Shown here piece after piece: positions 15,072 to 22,900 of a stretch of 27,552 bases of DNA. Source of the DNA: a virus. The stretch spans positions 1 through 27,552 of the IMG/VR virus record IMGVR_UViG_3300042373_000672. One strand, written 5' to 3'. How positions within the stretch are numbered: position 1 is the first letter of the stretch; each line of letters starts with the position of its first letter. The notes under the pieces are model-generated. The model did no database searches. It was given only the letters and a program-made list of their open reading frames with translations, and was not told the origin of the DNA. A program made the position numbers and the translations under genes.

Positions 15072-15636
15072 GTTTGATAAGATACATTATTATGAGGATG
15101 TTATTGAAAATCCTTATGTTTTAATAAAAGATATTGAAGAAACAGATGAGTTATTAAATAATACTACATCTATAACAAGGTGGAAACAGTGGAAGGCAAG
15201 TGATGACTCATACGATTTCGGGTATCAAAAAATTATTAATCCTTCTATCATTGATGAAACTAATGAAAGACTTACATCGATAAATAAAAAAGTTCGTAAT
15301 GCAATAGTTAACTCTTCTAAAGATTATGCAAATGAACATAATATAGATTTAGGATATTTAACACCAATATCAATAGCCAAATATTCAACTGGAAAAGAAA
15401 TGGGATCTCATATTGATTCATATGATGATGAAAGATCTCCTGTGCTATCTGTAGTCTTATATATTAATGATAATTATGATGGTGGAGAATTATATTTTAA
15501 AGAACAAGAAGTTTTAATTAAGCCTACCGCAGGAAGTTTAATAGCCTTTCCATCAGTAGATCCTTACTACCACCAGTCTATGGTTGTTACTAAGGGATTA
15601 AAGTATATGTCGCCAGGATTCTGGTACAAGGATTGA
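15058..15636 (+). CDS. 2OG-Fe(II) oxygenase, prolyl 4-hydroxylase-like (6)
   Basis: A 192-residue enzyme. I chose the ATG at 15058, with GGA 7 nt before it; a TTG four codons earlier is the alternative. The start overlaps the previous gene by 14 nt. Iron ligands H118-x-D120 (GSHIDSYDDE) and H172 (YYHQSMVV), with K182 as the 2-oxoglutarate contact. The core is YINDNYDGGELYF. It ends GFWYKD. The stop lies within the -35 box of the holin promoter, so the cluster ends here. It pairs with member 5 by N-terminal motif, Lys contact and lack of HGVK. Confidence 0.84.
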   Translation: MKITKFDKIHYYEDVIENPYVLIKDIEETDELLNNTTSITRWKQWKASDDSYDFGYQKIINPSIIDETNERLTSINKKVRNAIVNSSKDYANEHNIDLGYLTPISIAKYSTGKEMGSHIDSYDDERSPVLSVVLYINDNYDGGELYFKEQEVLIKPTAGSLIAFPSVDPYYHQSMVVTKGLKYMSPGFWYKD

Positions 15637-15661
15637 CATCACTCTACGGAGGGTGTACAAT
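15633..15661 (+). promoter_or_regulatory. Near-consensus sigma-70/A promoter before holin
   Basis: TTGACA at 15633-15638 (overlapping the TGA stop), a 17 nt spacer, then TACAAT at 15656-15661. A second TATAAT follows at 15664-15669. This is the best promoter in the window. Confidence 0.75.
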
Positions 15662-15695
15662 AATATAATCGATGTTCTTAAAAGGAGGACAATCA

Positions 15696-15929
15696 ATGGA
15701 ATCATTACTAAATAAAAAAGTATTAGAGTCAGCACTCAATGCTTTTGTAATCGCTTTGATTACACAATTTACCGCTTCAGGTGCAGATGTATCAGCATTA
15801 ACTGGAGACGCATTGGGAACAATTCTCAATTCAGCACTATCAGCAGCAGCATGGGTAGTTATTCGTGCAGTTAATCCAAAAGATACAAAATTTGGAATTA
15901 ACCAAGTAGCAGATAAAAAGAAAAAATAA
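15696..15929 (+). CDS. Putative holin
   Basis: A 77-residue membrane protein. The ATG at 15696 is chosen because AAAAGGAGG stands about 7 nt upstream; a longer frame from 15672 would place that site inside the gene. Hydrophobic segments lie at about 12-25 (LNAFVIALITQFTA) and 44-62 (TILNSALSAAAWVVIRAV). The rest is NPKDTKFGIN and a Lys-rich tail (KKKK). Size, two membrane spans and basic C-terminus fit a small class II type holin, which would open the membrane for the lysin. The lytic transglycosylase lies 1.2 kb away on the other strand. Its own strong promoter would allow separate timing. A simple membrane protein of other function cannot be excluded. Confidence 0.7.
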   Translation: MESLLNKKVLESALNAFVIALITQFTASGADVSALTGDALGTILNSALSAAAWVVIRAVNPKDTKFGINQVADKKKK

Positions 15930-15944
15930 TTAACTAGCAGTATC

Positions 15945-15973
15945 GGGTGGATAGGACACAATCTTATCCACCC
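15945..15973 (+). terminator. Strong 12-bp stem-loop after holin
   Basis: GGGTGGATAGGA at 15945-15956 pairs with TCTTATCCACCC at 15962-15973, with one G-U pair and a 5-nt loop. There is no U-run, only CTTAAT, so it may be a terminator of the U-less kind or an RNA processing or regulatory element before the glycosyltransferase start at 15992. Confidence 0.55.
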
Positions 15974-15991
15974 CTTAATAGAAAGTTTAGT

Positions 15992-17083
15992 ATGTCAAAA
16001 CCTACAGTATGTTTCTTAACCTATGATTGGTCATGGGGAACTAAGCCTTTACAACCAAATGGATGTGCTTGGTATAGATGTTTTCTTCCAATGCAACAAT
16101 TAAAAGAAAAAGATTGGGAAGTTGGAATGGGCTTTCCAGCATTTTCTCCAGAACATGGTTTTGGATTATTAATTCCAGATAAAAAAGCAATTCATGGTTG
16201 GGACATAGTTGTATTAAAACTTATGATGTTAGAAAATTTAGTTAACAATATTCCTGAAGCACAAAGTCGTGGTCAAAAAATTGTAATAGATGTAGACGAT
16301 CACCATGCTGGCTTGGAGCCAACAAATATGGCATACACTTCAACTGATCCTAAAACTAATCCTAAAAATAATAGAGATCATTATTTTAGGGGTATGGAAT
16401 TAGCAGATGCCTTAATTACCTCTACTCCCTTTCTAAGAGATTTTTATAAAAAACAATATCCAAATAAACCTATATACATGGTTAGAAATTCTTTAGATTT
16501 TAAAAACTTTCAAATGAGAAAAGATACTTCTGGTAATTGGCCAACAGTTGGTTGGGTGGGAGCAACTCCTTGGCGTTCTGGAGATCTAGAAACTTTGAGT
16601 CCTTTTGTTGGAGAGTTTGTTGAAAAAAATGATTTACGTTTTCATCACTCTGGTCATATTATTAATGCCCCAACGGTTCAAGAGCAAATGCAAATTCCTG
16701 CTAAAAGATTTTCTAGCGAAGGCATGAAGCCTATATTAACTTATGGAGAAATGTTTAGAAAAATGGATATCGGATTAGTTCCATTGAGACATGTTGAGTT
16801 CAATCTTGCAAAATCATTTATAAAAGGTTTAGAGTATTCTGCTGCTGGTATTCCTTTTATTGCAGAAAATATAGAAGAGTATAAGTTTTTATATGAAGAG
16901 TATGGAATTGGCAGGGTTGCAAATACCAAAGATGAGTGGTTGGGTCATCTAGAAGAGTTAAAAAGTCAAAAGGTTAGAAATATTGAAAGACAGAATAACT
17001 ATAAGTTAGCAAAAGAGTTTCATAGTATTGAAGCAAGAGGTCCTGAATGGGATAAGGTTTATAGAGAGATCAGAGAACTCTAG
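15992..17083 (+). CDS. GT-B fold glycosyltransferase
   Basis: A 363-residue protein. I chose the ATG at 15992 rather than a non-ATG start 15 codons upstream, which would lie inside the stem-loop. The N-terminal half has VCFLTYDWSWGT, KAIHGWDIVVLKLM and VIDVDDHHAG. The C-terminal half has TVGWVGATPWRSGDLETL, then MDIGLVPLRHVEFN and KSFIKGLEYSAAGIPFIAEN, the nucleotide-sugar side of GT4-like enzymes. It should move a sugar from a nucleotide donor to an unknown acceptor. Candidates are phage proteins (hydroxylated fibres), DNA, or host surface glycans. It is the last plus-strand gene before the minus-strand island and its stop overlaps the convergent stop by CTAG. Confidence 0.75.
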   Translation: MSKPTVCFLTYDWSWGTKPLQPNGCAWYRCFLPMQQLKEKDWEVGMGFPAFSPEHGFGLLIPDKKAIHGWDIVVLKLMMLENLVNNIPEAQSRGQKIVIDVDDHHAGLEPTNMAYTSTDPKTNPKNNRDHYFRGMELADALITSTPFLRDFYKKQYPNKPIYMVRNSLDFKNFQMRKDTSGNWPTVGWVGATPWRSGDLETLSPFVGEFVEKNDLRFHHSGHIINAPTVQEQMQIPAKRFSSEGMKPILTYGEMFRKMDIGLVPLRHVEFNLAKSFIKGLEYSAAGIPFIAENIEEYKFLYEEYGIGRVANTKDEWLGHLEELKSQKVRNIERQNNYKLAKEFHSIEARGPEWDKVYREIREL

Positions 17084-17589
17084 TACCAGCCTTTATATTT
17101 TTTAAAGTCCCAAGCCTTACATCCATCACCATAAATTAAATTAACATATTTGATCATTGCATCAATTTGAGCGTATGGGTTTTCAGTTTTTTTACTATCA
17201 ACTAGTCCCCAGGTGCTATTTAAAAATTGACCAATGCCAAATGCAGTTGATTTAGGGTTTTGTGCAAGAGGATTCCATTTTGATTCTTTGTCAATGATAT
17301 TAAAATAACAGGATAGTTCTTTGTTGGGAACATTTTCTTTTACATAGTGCTGATAGGCCAATATAGCCCTCTGAGACTTAGGATCAGTGAAGTTGGCCCT
17401 AGACCTAGCAGCAACGTCAGTATTGCTCTCACGAGCCTCTAGAAGCCCCTTTAAAGGGCTAAAGGTGGCTTGTCCTTGTTGGACAGCCACCAAAGGTTCG
17501 GCGGTATAAATTGGTCTATGTCTATCTACATAATTAGAATAAGTTCCTACAAAAATAAACGCTACTATCGATAATATTACACTCTTCAT
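17080..17589 (-). CDS. Lytic transglycosylase-like endolysin
   Basis: A 169-residue protein on the minus strand. Residues 3-17 (SVILSIVAFIFVGTY) form an N-terminal signal or membrane anchor. Residues 90-169 look like an SLT-type lysozyme fold: Glu102 in IIDKESKWNPLAQN is the likely catalytic acid, followed by AFGIGQFLNSTWG and AQIDAMIKYVNLIYGDG. The C-terminal CKAWDFKKYKGWY resembles aggregation-promoting-factor type domains of Gram-positive bacteria. Cys94 and Cys157 could form a disulfide after export. It cuts peptidoglycan glycan strands, for lysis or entry. AAGGAGGT stands just before the ATG. Together with the next gene it forms an inverted island. Confidence 0.8.
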   Translation of the reverse strand: MKSVILSIVAFIFVGTYSNYVDRHRPIYTAEPLVAVQQGQATFSPLKGLLEARESNTDVAARSRANFTDPKSQRAILAYQHYVKENVPNKELSCYFNIIDKESKWNPLAQNPKSTAFGIGQFLNSTWGLVDSKKTENPYAQIDAMIKYVNLIYGDGCKAWDFKKYKGWY

Positions 17590-17593
17590 AAGT

Positions 17594-17601
17594 TACCTCC
17601 T
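17594..17601 (-). promoter_or_regulatory. Consensus RBS of lytic transglycosylase
   Basis: Minus strand AAGGAGGT, a full match to the 16S anti-Shine-Dalgarno, 4 nt before the ATG at 17589. Confidence 0.7.
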
Positions 17602-17626
17602 TGAAGAAGTATTTTATTGTTCTACT

Positions 17627-17655
17627 ATTATAACCCTAATATTGGAAAAAGGCAA
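17627..17655 (-). promoter_or_regulatory. Promoter of lytic transglycosylase
   Basis: Reading the minus strand: TTGCCT (17655-17650), a 17 nt spacer, TATAAT (17632-17627). It lies in the 68-base gap between the two minus-strand genes. Confidence 0.6.
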
Positions 17656-17657
17656 GG

Positions 17658-17879
17658 TTATTTAAGAAATTTTTTAATTATAGTATTAATAGTGTGTTCT
17701 ATGTCACTTGTTAGTTTAAATGTTGTTCTACAACTAATGCAATAAAAATATGGTTTGTCATCTTCATCAACTCTAGAAACAACAATATCATCTTTCACAA
17801 ATGGACAAACTATTAAACTATCAAGTTTATTAACATCTACTAAATTATTATAAAAATGAACCTCTTGTATTGATATCAT
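17658..17879 (-). CDS. Small protein with C...CxxC motif
   Basis: A 73-residue protein with Cys25, Cys47 and Cys50 (VCPF, then YCISC), so a possible metal-binding knuckle lacking a fourth cysteine. His8 could complete it. The C-terminus is a basic amphipathic helix (IEHTINTIIKKFLK). AAAGGATC stands before the ATG. I do not recognise the family. It is read away from the reductase gene from a divergent promoter pair and lies upstream of the lysin on the same strand, so it might regulate or assist either; this is only position. Confidence 0.6.
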   Translation of the reverse strand: MISIQEVHFYNNLVDVNKLDSLIVCPFVKDDIVVSRVDEDDKPYFYCISCRTTFKLTSDIEHTINTIIKKFLK

Positions 17880-17882
17880 ATA

Positions 17883-17911
17883 TTGATCCTTTCATAAATG
17901 TAGTGTACAAT
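17883..17911 (+). promoter_or_regulatory. Promoter of ribonucleotide reductase gene
   Basis: TTGATC at 17883-17888, a 17 nt spacer, TACAAT at 17906-17911. The -10 lies in GTGTACAATA, as at the holin promoter. It overlaps the minus-strand promoter 17902-17931. Confidence 0.6.
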
Positions 17912-17931
17912 ACTATTATCTCATAAATCAA
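17902..17931 (-). promoter_or_regulatory. Divergent promoter of small Cys-motif gene
   Basis: Reading the minus strand: TTGATT (17931-17926), an 18 nt spacer, TACACT (17907-17902). Its -10 shares bases 17906-17907 with the opposing -10, so the two polymerases could hardly bind together. Confidence 0.5.
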
Positions 17932-17953
17932 AAAACTAGGAGTTGTATTTTTA

Positions 17954-19894
17954 ATGTCATTTATTAATCAAAACGGGTCAATAACAGATCCATATAAGAA
18001 TTTTATTCATATCTCTAGGTACGCTAGATGGATACCTGAATTAAATAGAAGAGAAACTTGGAGTGAAACGGTAGATAGATATATCAATTTCATGAAAGAT
18101 CATTTAGTATTAAATTATGGCTATAGCCCAAATGCTAAAATTTTTGATGAAGTTAAAGATTCAATTTTAAATCATAAAATTATGCCTTCTATGAGGGCCT
18201 TGATGACTGCAGGTCCAGCGTTAGATCGTGATCACATTGCAGCATATAACTGTTCTTTTATTGCAGTAGATAGTCTTCGTGCATTTGATGAAGCAATGTA
18301 TGTTTTAATGAATGGAACTGGTGTAGGATTTTCAGTAGAATCAAAATATGTTGATGAACTTCCTATAATTGCAGAATCTTTTAATCAAACAGCAACAACT
18401 ATTGTTGTGGAAGATTCTAAACTTGGATGGGCAAAAGCATTTAAAGAATTAATTGCATTATTATCACAAGGTCAAATTCCACAATGGGATATGTCAAAGG
18501 TTCGTCCTTCAGGAGCAAGACTAAAAACTTTTGGTGGTCGTGCTTCTGGTCCTGGACCTCTTAATGCATTATTTACATTTACAACAGATACTTTTAGAAA
18601 CGCAGCAGGTCGTAGATTAAAACCAATTGAAGCACACGATTTAATGTGTAAAGTTGGAGAAGTTGTTGTAGTTGGTGGAGTACGCCGTAGTGCACTTATT
18701 AGTCTTTCTAATCTTGATGATTTTGAAATGGCTAAAGCAAAAAGTGGATCATGGTGGGAAACACAATCACAAAGATCACTAGCAAATAACTCAGCAGTTT
18801 ATAATACTAAACCAAACACTGCACAATTTTTACGTGAGTGGAGAAATCTATATGAATCAAAATCTGGAGAAAGAGGAATCTACAACATAGACTCAGTTCG
18901 TAGACATGTAGAGTCTTTTGGAAGAAGAGATGCTTCTTTGATTGCTGGAACAAATCCATGTGGAGAAATTATTCTTCGTCCTAATGAATTTTGTAATTTA
19001 ACAGAAGTAGTTATTTCGGCAGAAGATACAAGAGAAGATTTAATGGAAAAAGTTAAACTTGCTACAATTCTTGGAACATGGCAATCAACACTAACTAATT
19101 TTAAATATCTTCGTAAGACATGGAAAGATAATTGTGAAGAAGAAAGATTATTAGGAGTTTCTTTAACTGGAATTTATGGTAATAAGATTACTTCAACAGC
19201 AGGAAAAGCATTAGAGCAGTTGTTGACTGATATGAGATTAGAGTCGGTTAAGGTTAATAATGATGAAGCAAAAAAATTAAACATTAATCCTTCCGTATCA
19301 ATTACTTGTGTTAAGCCTTCAGGCACTGTAAGTCAACTGGTCGGGGTGTCTAGCGGAATTCATCCGTGGTATTCAGAGTATTACATTAGAAGTGTTCGTG
19401 GGTCAAACAATGATCCATTAACACAATTTTTAAAAGATTCAGGAATTCCAAATGAACCAGACGTAATGAAGCCTGATGAAACAACAGTATTTTATTTTCC
19501 TCAAAAGGCTCCAAAGAATGCAACAATAACAAAAGATTTAACAGCCATAGATCATCTAGAGATGTGGAAGATTTATAGAACTTATTGGACTGAGCATAAC
19601 CCTAGCGTTACGATCAATGTCCACGAAGATGAATGGCTAAGAGTAGGTGCTTGGGTTTTTGATAACTTTGATTCAATTGGTGGTGTATCTTTCTTACCAG
19701 CAAGTGAGCATACTTATAAGCAAGCCCCATATCAAGAAATTTCTAAAGATGAGTATGAAGACTGGGTAAAGAAGTCTCCATCAGATATTCAATGGGAAAT
19801 ACTTTCAATGTATGAAAAAGAAGATGGAACTACTGGATCTCAAGAATTATCTTGTGTAGCAGGGGTATGCGAAATAGTTGATATTACCAAATAG
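17954..19894 (+). CDS. nrdJ: Adenosylcobalamin-dependent ribonucleotide reductase (class II)
   Basis: A 646-residue enzyme that reduces ribonucleoside triphosphates to dNTPs for phage DNA synthesis. Cys100 (YNCSFIAVD), Cys336 and Glu338 (NPCGEI), and Cys347 (FCNLTEV) form the active site. Cys634 and Cys639 (CVAGVC) at the C-terminus are the shuttle pair. The 11-residue gap between Cys336 and Cys347 and the 5-residue gap of the C-terminal pair match the monomeric enzyme of Lactobacillus leichmannii. That enzyme is about 90 residues longer, with a wider gap between the first two active-site Cys, so part of its allosteric region seems reduced here. It needs no oxygen and no small subunit. It lies alone among structural and lysis genes rather than with replication genes. 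Confidence 0.92.
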   Translation: MSFINQNGSITDPYKNFIHISRYARWIPELNRRETWSETVDRYINFMKDHLVLNYGYSPNAKIFDEVKDSILNHKIMPSMRALMTAGPALDRDHIAAYNCSFIAVDSLRAFDEAMYVLMNGTGVGFSVESKYVDELPIIAESFNQTATTIVVEDSKLGWAKAFKELIALLSQGQIPQWDMSKVRPSGARLKTFGGRASGPGPLNALFTFTTDTFRNAAGRRLKPIEAHDLMCKVGEVVVVGGVRRSALISLSNLDDFEMAKAKSGSWWETQSQRSLANNSAVYNTKPNTAQFLREWRNLYESKSGERGIYNIDSVRRHVESFGRRDASLIAGTNPCGEIILRPNEFCNLTEVVISAEDTREDLMEKVKLATILGTWQSTLTNFKYLRKTWKDNCEEERLLGVSLTGIYGNKITSTAGKALEQLLTDMRLESVKVNNDEAKKLNINPSVSITCVKPSGTVSQLVGVSSGIHPWYSEYYIRSVRGSNNDPLTQFLKDSGIPNEPDVMKPDETTVFYFPQKAPKNATITKDLTAIDHLEMWKIYRTYWTEHNPSVTINVHEDEWLRVGAWVFDNFDSIGGVSFLPASEHTYKQAPYQEISKDEYEDWVKKSPSDIQWEILSMYEKEDGTTGSQELSCVAGVCEIVDITK

Positions 19895-19908
19895 TAACAT
19901 GCTAAAAT
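19878..19908 (+). promoter_or_regulatory. Promoter of LamG structural gene
   Basis: TTGATA at 19878-19883, a 19 nt spacer, TAAAAT at 19903-19908 with a TG extension at 19900-19901. It starts within the 3' end of the reductase gene. Confidence 0.5.
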
Positions 19909-19923
19909 AGATTAGAGGTTAAT

Positions 19924-22900
19924 ATGACCAAAATTTCTAATCTTTATGCTGCAAGAGTTTTTGCAGAACATCCACTAGCACTGTGGAGTCTTGACGATGA
20001 AAATTATTTTAATACATCACTTAATGGACTTAACTACAGTTTAGATAATTGGCAAATATTAAACAATAATGGTGAGTGGGAAACTTCATACGTAAATCCA
20101 CCTAATAATCCTTTTCCAGACGGAGACTTGGCAGTACTATCAAAAACCTCTAGTGCAAGTGTAACCAGTACTCAAATAAATGCATCTCCAATTTACATAT
20201 CAGATCTAGATTTATCAAAAGATAGCATATGCATATCTACATGGCTATATCAATATGGTGCTTTGGTAGAAGAATTTGAAGTAGGTTTTTCTTATACCAG
20301 TGGATCTGTAGAGACCGTAGTAGGCTCATCAATATCTTCTTTAGGAAGTGGAATATGGCAAACACTGCATCATACATTATTACTACCAGAAAGTTTTGAT
20401 TATATAACTCCATTTGTAAAGGTTAACTATTTTGAAGAGGCTGGATCTTCTAGCGAATTTCAAGTAATGTTTAATAATACAGCGGTAGCACAATGGTCTG
20501 AAGAATACTTATATCAAGGAAAGGGAATTCAAAAAGAAGAATTTAGTATTCAAATCATAAAAGACATATTGCCACAAACTAACTTTAAGGTTTACCCACT
20601 AGATACATATGGTTTTCAAGATCAAGATAATGGATATGCGATTATTGATGAAAATAAGTTATTGGCAAAAAACACAAATTTTTCTATGGTATATGGATCA
20701 GACAATTTAACTTCAATAGAAAGTCCAATAACAGACGGTATGCCTTCTATAATGTTTCCAGGAAAAGGGTTTTTAAATAGAAGTGGAAAATACAAAAATT
20801 TAACAGCAGAGTTTTGGCTAAGAGTAAGTCCAAATAATAATATAAGTGCAAGAATATTTGGACCTATTTCTTCTTTAGATGGCCTGTATGTAGAAAATGA
20901 ATATTTAACATTGCATGTTGGAAAACACTCTCAATCATATTTTGTTGGTAAATGGTATAGACCAATGTTAGTTGATATTAGATACGGACTATCATTAATA
21001 ACAGTTTTAATTAATGGAGACGTTGTCATTGAGTTAGATGTAGATATAAATAACTTAGAGTTTCCATATCAAGTTTATGATTGGCTAGCATTTTATGGTA
21101 ATGAAAACATAAAGCCTTTTGACATTGATTGTGTTGCAATATACCCTTATTTAGTATCAGATCAAATTGCAAAAAGAAGATTTATATATGGACAAGCAGT
21201 TTTGCCAGCAGAGTCTATTACTGAAAACTTTGATGGAGAGTCTTACTATACAGATTTTCCATTTGCTAACTATTCAAGCATTATGAATTATCCTGACATG
21301 AACCCTTGGAATTCTGGATATTTAAATAACTTAGAGTCTAATTCAAAATATCTTGGTTTTGATGATTATGAATTGCCCGAACTTAGATTTGTTGGAGAGG
21401 CTCAAACATTAACTACATCTTTAGTTTCACAAAATTGGAATGAATACGAATCTCTTACCTGGTATGAAATACTTTCTCAGTCTTGGCAAGATGTAAGTAT
21501 AACAAATGAAAATGTTGTAAACGATATATATATTGATAATTTCCTTATACAGTCTAGTGCGTCTGCTCCATTTTTTACACTTAAGCCAAATCTAGGGTAT
21601 GACAATGTTAACTCTTCAATTGAGTTTGACACTATTAAACCAATTCAAAACAATGTGGCTTCAATATATGGAGTATTTAGAACAGAAGATGAATTGCCAG
21701 CAGTAGAGACTCCAGAAACTTTGATGTATTTTTATAACTCTAATAACAATAATGTTTTTAAAGTAACCGTAGATGTTAGTGGATTAAAGTATATTTATAA
21801 TAATACATTGATCAAAAATATATCAATTCTTGAATCATCAGATTTTATTGCTGGGGTAGATATTGATAAGTTAAGAATAAACTATCCAGATACCGTAGGT
21901 AATTTTTTTGCTAATCCACAAAATGTATCTTTGAGTCTTTTAGGTTACGGAGATTCAACTTACTCTGGTAAACTATATCAGTTTACTTTTAATAATTTGT
22001 TCTTTCACGAAAAGGATACATATGCTTTGTTTGACAACGAAGGTATTGCATTATCAGATTCCTCTAGTTCAGATATACAGTATGTAGGAAACTATACTGT
22101 TAAGCCAATTTTAACCCCTACATATCTAAACTTAGATGTAAGTTGTGCTGGATATTGGGAAGACTCTATACCCCTTTCATATTTTGGAAAGCAAGTAACT
22201 AGTGCTGGTGGTTTACAGTATTTTGATCTAGACATGATTCAGTTTAATATTGATATTCCTACTCAGGTTTTAACCTCTCCTTCTGCAAGTTCTTATGCCC
22301 TATCGGATCTAGTAAAAACATATGTTACTTTACAAGATAGCGATAATGTTGGAAATATTGCATACTCAACATATACAAATACTCAAGAAATTGGTGCAGG
22401 AAGAGTTCTAGACTTTGATAACACAACCGATGTAATAGAAACAAAATTTGAAGTAGTAGATGGAACAATTATAATTCCACCTAAAGAACTAGTTGATTTT
22501 AAAGACTACTATATTACTATTCATATTGAGGCTAAAGTCGAGGGTATAAGTAATAAACCATTACAAATTAGAAAGATGTTATTATCATCTCTAGTAACCA
22601 ATGAAAAGACCTTTACTGAAATAGGAACTAGGTCTGGTAATAAAATATATCCAGTAGCAAAATATAATAGGACATATTCTTTTAAAGATAAAAATCCATT
22701 TACTATATACCCAGAAACTTCCCCATACCTATATTTGACTGGAAATTCTGGAATAACAATGTTGCCTTATACCTCTCAAGCAGAAAGAGGTTTTTCAATC
22801 CCTATTAATAAAAATAGAAAGGCTTCATACTTTTTAGGTGGTATTCAATTTTGGGCTATGTACAATAAAGACAATTTAATAGACTCTACTAAAAAAATTG

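Noticed and set aside
15672-15695. Longer holin start at the upstream ATG
   Set aside because: It would put the strong AAAAGGAGG site inside the gene; the ATG at 15696 is correctly spaced from it.
17436-17465. Palindrome AGCCCCTTTAAAGGGCT as a terminator
   Set aside because: It lies inside the transglycosylase coding region, has no loop and no U-run; it encodes SPLKGLL.
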